Shown piece after piece: positions 45,574 through 53,615 of a stretch of 64,000 nt of DNA. The position numbers and the translations under genes are program-made. Position 1 is the stretch's first letter. Each line of letters starts with the position of its first letter. The notes under the pieces were generated by a model. That model was not told the origin of the DNA, did not search any database, and saw only the letters and a program-made list of their open reading frames with translations. This DNA is from Rhizomicrobium sp036569005 (lineage in GTDB: Bacteria; Pseudomonadota; Alphaproteobacteria; Micropepsales; Micropepsaceae). The stretch is from NCBI GenBank assembly GCA_036569005.1, contig DATCRK010000030.1, positions 1 to 64,000 on the forward strand, written 5' to 3'.

Positions 45574-46661
45574 CAGCGCACCTTGACGTCAGGCTCGACG
45601 CTCATGCCGGGACCGAGGTGGCACTCGCGCGGGATGCGATCCAGCACGATCTTCACCGGCACGCGCTGCACCACCTTCACATAGTTCCCGGTCGCGTTTT
45701 CCGGCGGCAGGATTCCGAACGCCTGCCCCGCGCCGCGCTGGATCGAGTCGACATGGCCCTTGATCTCGACGTCGCAGGAATCGACATCCACCGTCACCGG
45801 CTGGCCGATGCGCATGTGCTGAAGCTGCGTCTCCTTGAAGTTCGCGGTAACCCACACCCGAAGCGGCACAACCGCCATCATCTCCTGTCCGGGCGAGACG
45901 TAATTGCCAGCCGCCACCGTGCGCTGCGCGACGGTGCCATCCACGGGCGAGACGATGTGCGTGTAGCCCAGCGTGAGCTGCGCGGCCGCGATCTGGGCCT
46001 TGTCGACCTTGATCTGCGCCAGTGCCCCATTGATCTGCGCACGCGCCGCGTCGCGCTGGGCAATCGAATTCTTCGCTTGCGCTGTTGCCTGATCGATCTG
46101 TTGCTGCGCAACCGCGAGCGGCGCCGTGCGCTGAAGCAGATGATACCGTGCCAGATCGCGATTGGCGCTGTCGGCCTGCGCCTGCGCGCCGCGCTCCGTC
46201 GCCATCGCCTGATGATATTGCGTCTCGGCTTGCGCTTCCTGGGCCTGCGCCTGCTGCAGCTTCGCCGTCGCGTCGGCGGAATCGATTTCGATCAGTGGCT
46301 GGCCGCGCCGCACGACCTGGTTGTCGTTCACAAGGACGCGCGTGACCTGCCCCGCCACCTGCGGCGCGATATGCACGATATGCGTATCGATGAAGGCATC
46401 ATCGGTATTCTCATATTGCCGTGCGATCAGCCACCAGATCAGCGCCACGATCAGAAGGACGGCGACAACCACAACCGCCGTGATCTTGAACCAGGTCTTC
46501 TGGAAGATCGTTGGTTTCTTCTCTTTCTTCTCGTCCTCGCCAGAATCGTCGTCGTGTGGTTCATCATCGTGGCGATCTCGATCATCACGATCATCCTTGC
46601 GCAAGCGATCTTCCCGCTTGTCGCGCCAATCCTCGCCACGCCCAGAATCATCCGCCGCCAT
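45573..46661 (-). CDS. emrA: HlyD/EmrA-family periplasmic adaptor with a charged N-terminal tail
   Basis: A 362-residue membrane-fusion protein from ATG 46661 (a TTG at 46673 is possible). A highly charged cytoplasmic tail of about 45 residues, rich in Asp, Arg, Lys and Glu, precedes one transmembrane helix (ITAVVVVAVLLIVALIWWLI). Then come the EmrA signature NTDDAFIDTH, a barrel-sandwich/lipoyl domain (VNDNQVVRRGQPLIEID), an Ala/Gln-rich helical hairpin and a beta-barrel. It would link the MFS pump to the NodT duct. The charged tail is longer than in E. coli EmrA. Confidence 0.9.
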   Translation of the reverse strand: MAADDSGRGEDWRDKREDRLRKDDRDDRDRHDDEPHDDDSGEDEKKEKKPTIFQKTWFKITAVVVVAVLLIVALIWWLIARQYENTDDAFIDTHIVHIAPQVAGQVTRVLVNDNQVVRRGQPLIEIDSADATAKLQQAQAQEAQAETQYHQAMATERGAQAQADSANRDLARYHLLQRTAPLAVAQQQIDQATAQAKNSIAQRDAARAQINGALAQIKVDKAQIAAAQLTLGYTHIVSPVDGTVAQRTVAAGNYVSPGQEMMAVVPLRVWVTANFKETQLQHMRIGQPVTVDVDSCDVEIKGHVDSIQRGAGQAFGILPPENATGNYVKVVQRVPVKIVLDRIPRECHLGPGMSVEPDVKVR

Positions 46662-46736
46662 CCGCACACCCAAAGGCGCGGACAGGACTCCTCGCCATCA
46701 TCGCTAACGTTCTGGTTGTGACGTCAGTTCCTGCGT

Positions 46737-47396
46737 CTAGTTGCCCGGATTGGCGTTCGGCGGGCCGCCACCGGACTTTTCTCCGTTGGGCGGCATTGGT
46801 TCGGTGAATTTCCAGGGCGTGATGGTATCGATCTTTCCGGCCGGTACCTGTTCGGTATCCGGCGACTGAGGATTGGCGGATGTGGTTGTGCCGAAGGTGG
46901 CGGGTGGTTTCTCGCTGATGCTCCGCACATAGGCGACGAGTTCCCAGATCGTGCGATCCGGCAGCATCGCCCCGAATGCAGGCATGCCAGCGCCGCGGCC
47001 CTGCGCGATGTCGAGATAGATGTTCGCGTCGCTTGAACGATAGAGCCATGCCGCGTCGCTGAGCGCCGGTCCCATGCCGCCGCCCGCATGCGCCATATGG
47101 CAGCCGGAGCAGTTGAACGCGTCGAAATCCTTCGCGCCGCGCGCCGCCGCGTCGGGATCGTTGGCCAGTGGGTTCTTCATATCGGGATTAAGTCCGGCGG
47201 ATGATCCGCCCGGATAGATTCCCGTCACCGGGACGCGCAGCAATTGGCCGGCGGGCACCATGCCGCTGTAGCTGTTCGCCATCCGCGCATTGGCTTTCGG
47301 CGCGGCGCCGGGCATGACGATGAATGCCAGTGCCGCCACGACCACAATGACGATAACCGCCCCGATGCCGACGATGGTCCAGCGGAAACTATCCAT
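46737..47396 (-). CDS. Membrane-anchored c-type cytochrome of the XoxF operon
   Basis: A 219-residue protein with an N-terminal transmembrane helix (IVGIGAVIVIVVVAALAFIVM) and one haem-binding CSGCH (in FNCSGCHMAHAGGG). A likely axial Met lies in GAGMPAFGAMLPD. The C-terminal 50 residues are Pro/Gly-rich. It overlaps xoxJ by 8 bases and is the last gene of the run. By position it is the probable electron acceptor of XoxF (a XoxG-like role), passing electrons to the caa3 oxidase encoded upstream. The retained anchor differs from the soluble XoxG/MxaG cytochromes of model methylotrophs. Confidence 0.82.
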   Translation of the reverse strand: MDSFRWTIVGIGAVIVIVVVAALAFIVMPGAAPKANARMANSYSGMVPAGQLLRVPVTGIYPGGSSAGLNPDMKNPLANDPDAAARGAKDFDAFNCSGCHMAHAGGGMGPALSDAAWLYRSSDANIYLDIAQGRGAGMPAFGAMLPDRTIWELVAYVRSISEKPPATFGTTTSANPQSPDTEQVPAGKIDTITPWKFTEPMPPNGEKSGGGPPNANPGN

Positions 47397-48192
47397 GGGA
47401 GTCTCCTTTCAGCGTCACTATGGGAACGCCATAGCTGCGCAGAATGTTGCTGATCGCGGGTTGTTCATGCGCGATCACCGCATTGAGCTTGTCGCGCAGC
47501 GCGTTATCGCCCTTGCGCACGCCCATGGCGATGGCGAACTGGAATTGCAATGGCGCGAAACGCTGCGTTCCGGTCATCGGCGTCACCTGAAGCGCCACGG
47601 GCGCGTCTTTCGCGAAATAACCGCCCAATGGCCCCCACACCGCGGCGATATCGACGTCCTTCTTCTCCACCGCCTCGATCAGGCGCGCGGGCGGATTTGC
47701 CTTCGCGAAATCGCCATAGATCATGTAGCCGTGGACGTTATCGACGATGCCTTCCTGTCCCAGCGCCATGGTGGGCGGTGTGGGATCGTCACCGATGAGA
47801 TGCACGCCGATCTTCAGCTTGCGCAGACGCGGATCGGCCAGTGACGCAACAGCTAGATCGTCCTTCTTGCGCGAAACGAACACATAAGTGGACGCATAAT
47901 AGGGCCGCGTTGTCTCCACTTCGTCCATGCCCGCGGAAACGCCCATCATCACATCGCATTTGTGCGCGTCCAACGTATGCTTGATGAAGCGGTCATTCTG
48001 CAGCGCCCAGGTATATTCCACCGTGTCGCCCATATCGCGCGCGACAAGGTCGGCGATCTTGTTTTCGAAACCCTGCCCTGCCTTGTTGGAGAACGGCAGG
48101 TTGTTCGGCTCCGAGCAGACGCGCAACACCCCCGCCTGCGCCGCGAATGGCACAAGCGCAAGCATCGCTGCGAAGAGACTAGTGCGGTGCAT
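47389..48192 (-). CDS. xoxJ: XoxJ-like periplasmic solute-binding protein
   Basis: A 267-residue exported protein (signal peptide HRTSLFAAMLALVPFAAQA) with the bacterial extracellular solute-binding fold. VLRVCSEPNNLPFSNKAGQG and KCDVMMGVSAGMDEVETTRPYY-like stretches match the quinoprotein-dehydrogenase-associated family that includes MxaJ and XoxJ. These are thought to help activate the dehydrogenase rather than import a nutrient. It overlaps xoxF by 14 bases, which supports the assignment. Confidence 0.86.
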   Translation of the reverse strand: MHRTSLFAAMLALVPFAAQAGVLRVCSEPNNLPFSNKAGQGFENKIADLVARDMGDTVEYTWALQNDRFIKHTLDAHKCDVMMGVSAGMDEVETTRPYYASTYVFVSRKKDDLAVASLADPRLRKLKIGVHLIGDDPTPPTMALGQEGIVDNVHGYMIYGDFAKANPPARLIEAVEKKDVDIAAVWGPLGGYFAKDAPVALQVTPMTGTQRFAPLQFQFAIAMGVRKGDNALRDKLNAVIAHEQPAISNILRSYGVPIVTLKGDSHG

Positions 48193-49981
48193 TGGCAGCT
48201 CCGGGAAGCGCGAAGACCATCAACGTCGAACCGCCACTGGTCACGGATGGCAGGTCGCCCACCGCGCCCGTATATCCCAACGCACCGTTGCGCACGCGCG
48301 GGTCGATCGCGGCATTGGCGATGGCGCCTGCCCAACCGCCGATGCCGGACAGCATCGCGATGTACTGGCGGCCATCCTTGCCCAGATAGGTGATAGGCTG
48401 GCCAATAAAGCCGCTCGGCGAATGGAATTTATAGAGCAGCTTGCCGTTGCGCGCGTCGATTACCTTGAACCAGCGATCCATCGTGCCGTAGACGACGATG
48501 TTTCCGCCGGTCGCCATCGCACCCGACCACACCGGGAATTTCTCATGGATCGCCCAGACCTTCTTGCGTTTGGTCAGATCCCAGGCCGCAAGCTCGCCGC
48601 GATAGTGGCCCGGTCCCGCATACATATCGACAGTCGCGCCGACATAGGGCGTGCCTGCGATGTAGCCGACCTCCGCGGTCTTGTAGTCCATGCACAGATG
48701 CTGGTGCGGAATGTAGAGCAGCTTCGTCGCCGGCGAATACGCGACCGGCTGCCAATCTTTCACGCCGGGCGAAGCGGGGCAGATGCCGGAGATGTTCTTG
48801 CCCAGCACCGGCTTCAGCGCGTCATTCATCACCGGACGTCCGGTCTTGACGTCGAAATATTTCATCGACGTCTGCGTGTCGTATTTGTCGGCAGAGTAGA
48901 TCTGCCCTGTCTGTCGATCGATTACGAACATGAACCCGTCGCGTCCGGGATGGACGAGCACATGCGTCATCTTCCCGTTGATCGGCAGATCGATCAGCAG
49001 GTTCTCGTTGATTTCGTCATAATCATACAGATCGTGCGGATTGAGCTGGTCTGCCCACACCACCTGCCCGGTATCCGCATCGCGCGCGAAGATGGCGGTC
49101 GTCCATTTGTTGTCGCCCGCGCGCTGATTGGAATTCCACGGGCCGGGATTTCCACTGCCGTAGAAGATAAGCTTCGTCTGCGGATCATAGCTGATCCATC
49201 CCCACACCGGCCCGCCGCCAACTTGCCAGCGTCCCGGCGGCCACGTCTTCACGCCCAGGTCTTTGCCCTTCGCGCTGGCGTAGTAGGGATGAAACTTCGG
49301 ACCGATCAGAACGTCCTTGTCGGGGCCGACGCTGTAGCCGCGCCAGATGATCTTGCCGGTGTTCTCGTCCAGCGCCGTCACCCAGCCGCGGATACCCATT
49401 TCGCCGCCGGAATTTCCGACGAACACTTTTCCATCCGCCACCAGCGGCGCCATGGTCAGCGTCTGGCCTTTGGTGATCTCGCCAAGCTTGGCGACCCAGA
49501 CTTCCTTGCCCGTCTTCGCGTCCACCGCGATGGTGTGGTTGTCCAGCGTGTTGAAGAATATCTTGCCGTTGTCATAAGCCTCGCCACGATTGACGACATC
49601 GCAGCACGCCACTCCTTGCGAGGCGGGATCGACGCGCGGGGAGTATTTCCACTTCAGATCGCCGGTCGTGGCGTCGAGCGCGAACAATTCGTTCGGATAG
49701 GCGCCGACAATATACATTGTGTCGCCGATCACGATGGGCGCCGCTTCCTGTCCGTGATTGGAGCCGACGGAGAACGTCCAAGCCACGCCGAGCTTGCCGG
49801 CATTGCCCGCATTGATCTGATTGAGCGAAGAGAAGCGGGTGTTGGCGAAATTCTTGGCGGGCATGACCCACTGCTTGTCGTCCTGCGTCATGGACTGCAG
49901 ATCGTCGGCGATGGCTGTAGAGACCCACAGGCCGGTCATCGCAGCGGCGAACATGGCCAAGGCGTGGAAACGAAATTTCAT
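48179..49981 (-). CDS. xoxF: Lanthanide-type PQQ-dependent alcohol dehydrogenase (XoxF-like)
   Basis: A 600-residue periplasmic quinoprotein from ATG 49981, with a signal peptide (HALAMFAAAMTGLWVSTAIA) and an eight-bladed propeller of Trp-docking repeats. The adjacent Cys126-Cys127 pair contacts PQQ. Probable metal and catalytic residues are Glu194 (GGEMGIRG), Asn278 (GSGNPGPW) and Asp320. Asp322, two residues later (DLYDYDEIN), is the extra aspartate that marks lanthanide-dependent enzymes; calcium MxaF has Ala there. It oxidises methanol or another small alcohol to an aldehyde. Here the segment reads HDLYDYD rather than the HDEWD I recall for classical XoxF, so the subclade and substrate are uncertain. 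It overlaps ctaG and xoxJ. No pqq genes are in the window. Confidence 0.88.
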   Translation of the reverse strand: MKFRFHALAMFAAAMTGLWVSTAIADDLQSMTQDDKQWVMPAKNFANTRFSSLNQINAGNAGKLGVAWTFSVGSNHGQEAAPIVIGDTMYIVGAYPNELFALDATTGDLKWKYSPRVDPASQGVACCDVVNRGEAYDNGKIFFNTLDNHTIAVDAKTGKEVWVAKLGEITKGQTLTMAPLVADGKVFVGNSGGEMGIRGWVTALDENTGKIIWRGYSVGPDKDVLIGPKFHPYYASAKGKDLGVKTWPPGRWQVGGGPVWGWISYDPQTKLIFYGSGNPGPWNSNQRAGDNKWTTAIFARDADTGQVVWADQLNPHDLYDYDEINENLLIDLPINGKMTHVLVHPGRDGFMFVIDRQTGQIYSADKYDTQTSMKYFDVKTGRPVMNDALKPVLGKNISGICPASPGVKDWQPVAYSPATKLLYIPHQHLCMDYKTAEVGYIAGTPYVGATVDMYAGPGHYRGELAAWDLTKRKKVWAIHEKFPVWSGAMATGGNIVVYGTMDRWFKVIDARNGKLLYKFHSPSGFIGQPITYLGKDGRQYIAMLSGIGGWAGAIANAAIDPRVRNGALGYTGAVGDLPSVTSGGSTLMVFALPGAANAPH

Positions 49982-50622
49982 GTCATCACCCGTGAAGAAG
50001 GCTTGTGCGCGTCGGAAATCCAGAGCGCGAACAGCCACATCGCAAATCCGAAGAAGACGAGATTGGCGGGCACCCACATCAGAAGCCCCGCGATTTGCTG
50101 GTCCTCCAACGGCGTGATGCCGAAGGCCGGTGCATTTTCGCCGGGCATTACGCAGATGGCGCGCGGCGCGAAGAGCATGATGACGCCCGGAAGATCGGTG
50201 GCGACCGCCGCTGTCATCACGAACAAAGCGCGCGCGCCGTAAGAGAGCCACTCCTGCTCGCGCACCGACAGCGCCACGGCCCAGAACAGCAGCGCGCCGA
50301 ACAGGATGCTCACATGCTCAAGGAGGATCGTGGACTCATGCAGCGCCGCCCATTGGAACGCCACAGGCCAATGCCAAAAGAGGAAGATGCCGACGAAGAT
50401 CGTCCAGGCCGTGACGGGCTGGGTCAGCTTCTGTACCAGCGCGAAGCGCAGCAAGCCGTCGAATACTCCGCTGGCGGTCAGAAGCGGCGCGGCCATCACG
50501 ATCAGCAGCAAGTGCTGCATCATATGCGCGGAAAATATTTGTGCGGCGATTCCGGAGAGCGGCGGTGCGATGGTGAGAACCACGGTCGCCACGCCGAGAA
50601 CGAAGAGGATTTTGCGCGTCAT
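49978..50622 (-). CDS. ctaG: CtaG-like cytochrome c oxidase assembly protein (caa3 type)
   Basis: A 214-residue integral membrane protein with about six helices of the caa3_CtaG family (SAHMMQHLLLIVMAAPLL, FWHWPVAFQWAALHES, EQQIAG-like end). It is thought to help assemble caa3 oxidase and is unrelated to the copper chaperone Cox11 that is also called CtaG. ATG 50622 overlaps the previous stop (ATGA); its own stop overlaps the xoxF start (ATGA). It physically bridges the oxidase and dehydrogenase genes. Confidence 0.82.
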   Translation of the reverse strand: MTRKILFVLGVATVVLTIAPPLSGIAAQIFSAHMMQHLLLIVMAAPLLTASGVFDGLLRFALVQKLTQPVTAWTIFVGIFLFWHWPVAFQWAALHESTILLEHVSILFGALLFWAVALSVREQEWLSYGARALFVMTAAVATDLPGVIMLFAPRAICVMPGENAPAFGITPLEDQQIAGLLMWVPANLVFFGFAMWLFALWISDAHKPSSRVMT

Positions 50623-51047
50623 GGTGTGCATAACGGCACCACAAGCGAACCGATGGTTTCGAAAACGATCGCGCCCAGGAACCACAGGCTCGACATGATC
50701 CCCCAAAGCGCCATGAACCGCGCGCGGCCCTCGCCGACATGCAACGCGTGATGCGCGCCGCCTTCTTTCTCTTCCTGCGTCGCGCGCCAGCTTGCGAAGG
50801 ACACGATGAGGCCGGCCAGCGCGGCCACGATGGCCACGATATCGAACACGATCAGGGCGGTGTGCAGGGCGCCCGGCATCTGCGTGACGGTCGGATGATC
50901 GCTGCCATAGCAGACCTGCGCCGAAACCCAGTATCCCAGCGTGAGCTGCCCGAGCCAGAAGATCGGCGCGGCGCAGCAGCCGAACATCAACGCCCAGAAA
51001 CTGACCTTGTCGCGATGCGGGGCGGGATGAGTCGTCGCGGCCGTCAT
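50619..51047 (-). CDS. Unknown small membrane protein in the oxidase operon
   Basis: A 142-residue protein with about three predicted transmembrane helices (VSFWALMFGCCAAPIFWLGQ; ALIVFDIVAIVAALAGLIV; FMALWGIMSSLWFLGAIVF) and a charged, His-containing cytoplasmic loop between the second and third. Four or so cysteines (two adjacent in GCCAAP, one in QVCYG, one near the C-terminus) could bind a metal or form disulfides. I do not recognise a named family. Its place between coxC and ctaG, with 4-base overlaps on both sides, suggests a role in oxidase assembly or a minor subunit. Confidence 0.75.
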   Translation of the reverse strand: MTAATTHPAPHRDKVSFWALMFGCCAAPIFWLGQLTLGYWVSAQVCYGSDHPTVTQMPGALHTALIVFDIVAIVAALAGLIVSFASWRATQEEKEGGAHHALHVGEGRARFMALWGIMSSLWFLGAIVFETIGSLVVPLCTP

Positions 51048-51658
51048 GTCCGCAATCCCAGATAAGGCGTGATGTAGAAAGTGAAGAACACCGCGATCCA
51101 CACCGCATCTACGAAGTGCCAGTAAAGTCCACCGATGTGGATGTGCGCGTAGCGAATGCGGTTGAAATATCCCATCGCCGACCACACGAAGAGCGCCCAT
51201 AGCATGATCACCCCGACAACGACGTGCGCCATGTGGAAACCGGTCACCACGAAATAGAGGGAGCTGTAGGAAGACGATGCGAGCGCAAAGGGCTTGGCCG
51301 CCCATTCAAAATACTGGACGGCAAGAAAGATCATCCCCAGCACGGCCGCTATACCGAGACCCCACACCAGGTGCCGCTTGTCGTTCTTCTCGATATTGAG
51401 TTGTGCCCATGCCACCGCGCCGCTCGACAGCAGCAGGATGATGGTGTTCGGCACCGCCAGTTTCAGATCCGGCAAGCCGCCTTCGGGGAAAGTGTTCGGC
51501 ACATGCGGCTGCACGGCGATGTAGTAATAAGAGAACAGCAGATAGGCGAAGAGCGCCGCCTCGGTGAAGATCACGAAGATCATCGCCCACCAGCCGGTAG
51601 CGCGCGTGTCGATCGCGCCGACGGGCAACGCGGTTTCGATAGGCAGACGGTCAGCCAT
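51044..51658 (-). CDS. coxC: Cytochrome c oxidase subunit III
   Basis: A 204-residue, five-helix subunit III of the short type found in caa3 oxidases. Features are WWAMIFVIFTEAALFAYLLF near the N-terminus (the first two helices of the seven-helix form are missing, as usual in this type), VVTGFHMAHVVVGVIML and HIGGLYWHFVDAVWI. ATG 51658 overlaps coxA by 8 bases; the frame upstream to 51742 is inside coxA and ignored. It supports stability of the oxidase. Confidence 0.92.
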   Translation of the reverse strand: MADRLPIETALPVGAIDTRATGWWAMIFVIFTEAALFAYLLFSYYYIAVQPHVPNTFPEGGLPDLKLAVPNTIILLLSSGAVAWAQLNIEKNDKRHLVWGLGIAAVLGMIFLAVQYFEWAAKPFALASSSYSSLYFVVTGFHMAHVVVGVIMLWALFVWSAMGYFNRIRYAHIHIGGLYWHFVDAVWIAVFFTFYITPYLGLRT

Positions 51659-53606
51659 TGATTGCGGGCTCCCGTGTTTCGCCCAGCACCCGCTCTGGCC
51701 ACAGCCAGACGATGATGTCGATGCCCACAGCCAACGCGCCAAGCATGGCCAGCCACCACGCGTGGAACGCCAGTCCGGCGAAGAACGCGGTCGCGGCCAC
51801 CGCCAGGATCACGGGCGTGTAGGAGTCGCGCGGCATGCGCAGGATGATGTCCGGCGTCGCGTCCAGCGATGATGTGCCGATGGCCTCGCGGCCATGATCG
51901 AGCACCGGACCGGCATCGACATGGCTACTTTCGCCTTCATGCTGTTGCAGCCTGTCTTCCCACAGCGGATGACGGCTCGCCACCGTAGGGATGACGACGA
52001 AGTTATAGGGCGGCGGCGGTGACGTGGTCGCCCATTCCAGTGTCGGCGCATCCCACGGATTGTCACCGGCCACGACCCCATTGCGATAACTCTTCCACAC
52101 ATTGATGAGGAACAGCAGCACGCCAACGGCGAAGACATACGAGCCGATGGTGGTGATGAGGTTCAACCAGTCCCAGCCCATGCCGTCCGCGTAGGTGTAG
52201 ACACGGCGCGGCATGCCCAGTAGCCCGGAGATGTGCATCGGGAAAAAGCCGATGTTGAAGCCGATGAACATTGTCCAGAAATTCCAGCGGCCGAGGCGCT
52301 CGTCCATCATTCGGCCGGTGAATTTCGGAAACCAGAAATAGGTTGCGCCGACCACGGGGAAGACGTTGATCCCGATCAGCACATAATGCAGATGCGCGAC
52401 GACGAAATAGGTATCGGTCAACTGCCAGTCCACCGGTACCGATCCGGTCATGAAGCCGGACACGCCGCCGATCACGAACAGCACGATGAAGCTGGCGAAG
52501 AACATGAAGGCGGTGGTGAAAACCGGCTTTCCCGTCCAGATCGTCGCGATCCACGCGAAAACGCCCACCGCGCTCGGCACCGCGATGATGATGGAGGCGG
52601 CACTGAAGAAAGACAGCGAAACACTCGGCAGGCCGGTCGCGAACATGTGGTGCACCCACACGCCGAAGCCCAGCACCATCGTCGCAACCGTCGCCAGCGC
52701 GACAACGGTGTAACCGACGAGCGGACGGCGCGTGAAGACGGGCAAACCGTCCGACACCATGCCCATCGCGGGCAGCACGATGGCGTAAACCCAGGGATGG
52801 CCGAACATCCAGAACAGGTGCTGCCAGAGCAATGCGGAGCCCCCAGTCGGCACGTCGAAGAAATGCGTGCCCACATTGCGGTCCATCCACAGCAGGAAGA
52901 ACGCAAGGCTCACCGCCGGAATAGCGAAGATGTTCGCGGCGCTTGCCGTCAGCGTTCCCCAGATCAGGATCGGCACGCGGTTGATAGACATGCCCGGCGC
53001 GCGCATGCGCAGGAACGTCACCACGAAATTGATAGAGCCGACCGTGGTGGAGATGCCCAGCAGGATCATGCCCAGCGCATAGAAATCGATATTCGGTCCG
53101 GCGTTGTAAGCGCGTGCCGCCAGCGGCACATAATTGAACCAGCCGTCATTCGGTCCAAACCCGAACGCGAAAGCGGCATAGAGGAAAATCCCCGCGCACA
53201 GATAGATCCAATAGGACAGCGCATTCAGCCGCGGCAGCGCCATGTCGCGTGCGCCCAGCAGCAGCGGCCACAGATAATTCGAGAAGCCCGACAGTACCGG
53301 CCCCGCATAGAGGAAGATCATGGTCATGCCATGCGTGGAGAACAGCTGGTCATACTGTTCCGGTGTCAGCGCGTGGCGGCCCGGCCATGCGAGTTGCCAG
53401 CGCATCACCGCCGCTTCCAACCCGCCCGCAATGAGGAAAGCGAAGGCGGTGATGATATAGCGGATTCCGATTTCCTTGTGGTCCACCGTGGACAGGAAGC
53501 CGGCGATGCCGGGCTCGGTCTCCCACAGTCGCTTCAGCTTTTCGGCCAGAGCTTCGTTCCGCTCGGTGGAAACGGTGGGGACCCGCTCATAGTCGGTAAT
53601 GCTCAT
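51651..53606 (-). CDS. coxA: Cytochrome c oxidase subunit I with altered proton-channel residues
   Basis: A 651-residue haem-copper oxidase subunit I. Metal ligands are present: His92 (THGMTM, low-spin haem), His270 with Tyr274 (HPWVY), His319-His320 (VHHMF), His405 and His407 (VAHLHYV). The D-channel entry Asp121 and nearby Asn residues are kept, but the glutamate at the end of the D-channel (HPEVY in A1 enzymes) is Trp272, without the YS motif of A2 enzymes. The K-channel lysine position (PTGIK-like) is Gly348 (PSAVGVF). The C-terminal 100 residues add two extra helices like a fused subunit IV. It lies 9 bases after coxB. A real oxidase is likely, but its proton pathway must differ. Confidence 0.92.
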   Translation of the reverse strand: MSITDYERVPTVSTERNEALAEKLKRLWETEPGIAGFLSTVDHKEIGIRYIITAFAFLIAGGLEAAVMRWQLAWPGRHALTPEQYDQLFSTHGMTMIFLYAGPVLSGFSNYLWPLLLGARDMALPRLNALSYWIYLCAGIFLYAAFAFGFGPNDGWFNYVPLAARAYNAGPNIDFYALGMILLGISTTVGSINFVVTFLRMRAPGMSINRVPILIWGTLTASAANIFAIPAVSLAFFLLWMDRNVGTHFFDVPTGGSALLWQHLFWMFGHPWVYAIVLPAMGMVSDGLPVFTRRPLVGYTVVALATVATMVLGFGVWVHHMFATGLPSVSLSFFSAASIIIAVPSAVGVFAWIATIWTGKPVFTTAFMFFASFIVLFVIGGVSGFMTGSVPVDWQLTDTYFVVAHLHYVLIGINVFPVVGATYFWFPKFTGRMMDERLGRWNFWTMFIGFNIGFFPMHISGLLGMPRRVYTYADGMGWDWLNLITTIGSYVFAVGVLLFLINVWKSYRNGVVAGDNPWDAPTLEWATTSPPPPYNFVVIPTVASRHPLWEDRLQQHEGESSHVDAGPVLDHGREAIGTSSLDATPDIILRMPRDSYTPVILAVAATAFFAGLAFHAWWLAMLGALAVGIDIIVWLWPERVLGETREPAING

Positions 53607-53615
53607 CCCGCACCC

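Noticed and set aside
47927..50242. 771-codon plus-strand frame opposite xoxF
   Set aside because: Antisense shadow; xoxF, xoxJ and ctaG on the minus strand have full-length families and coupled starts.
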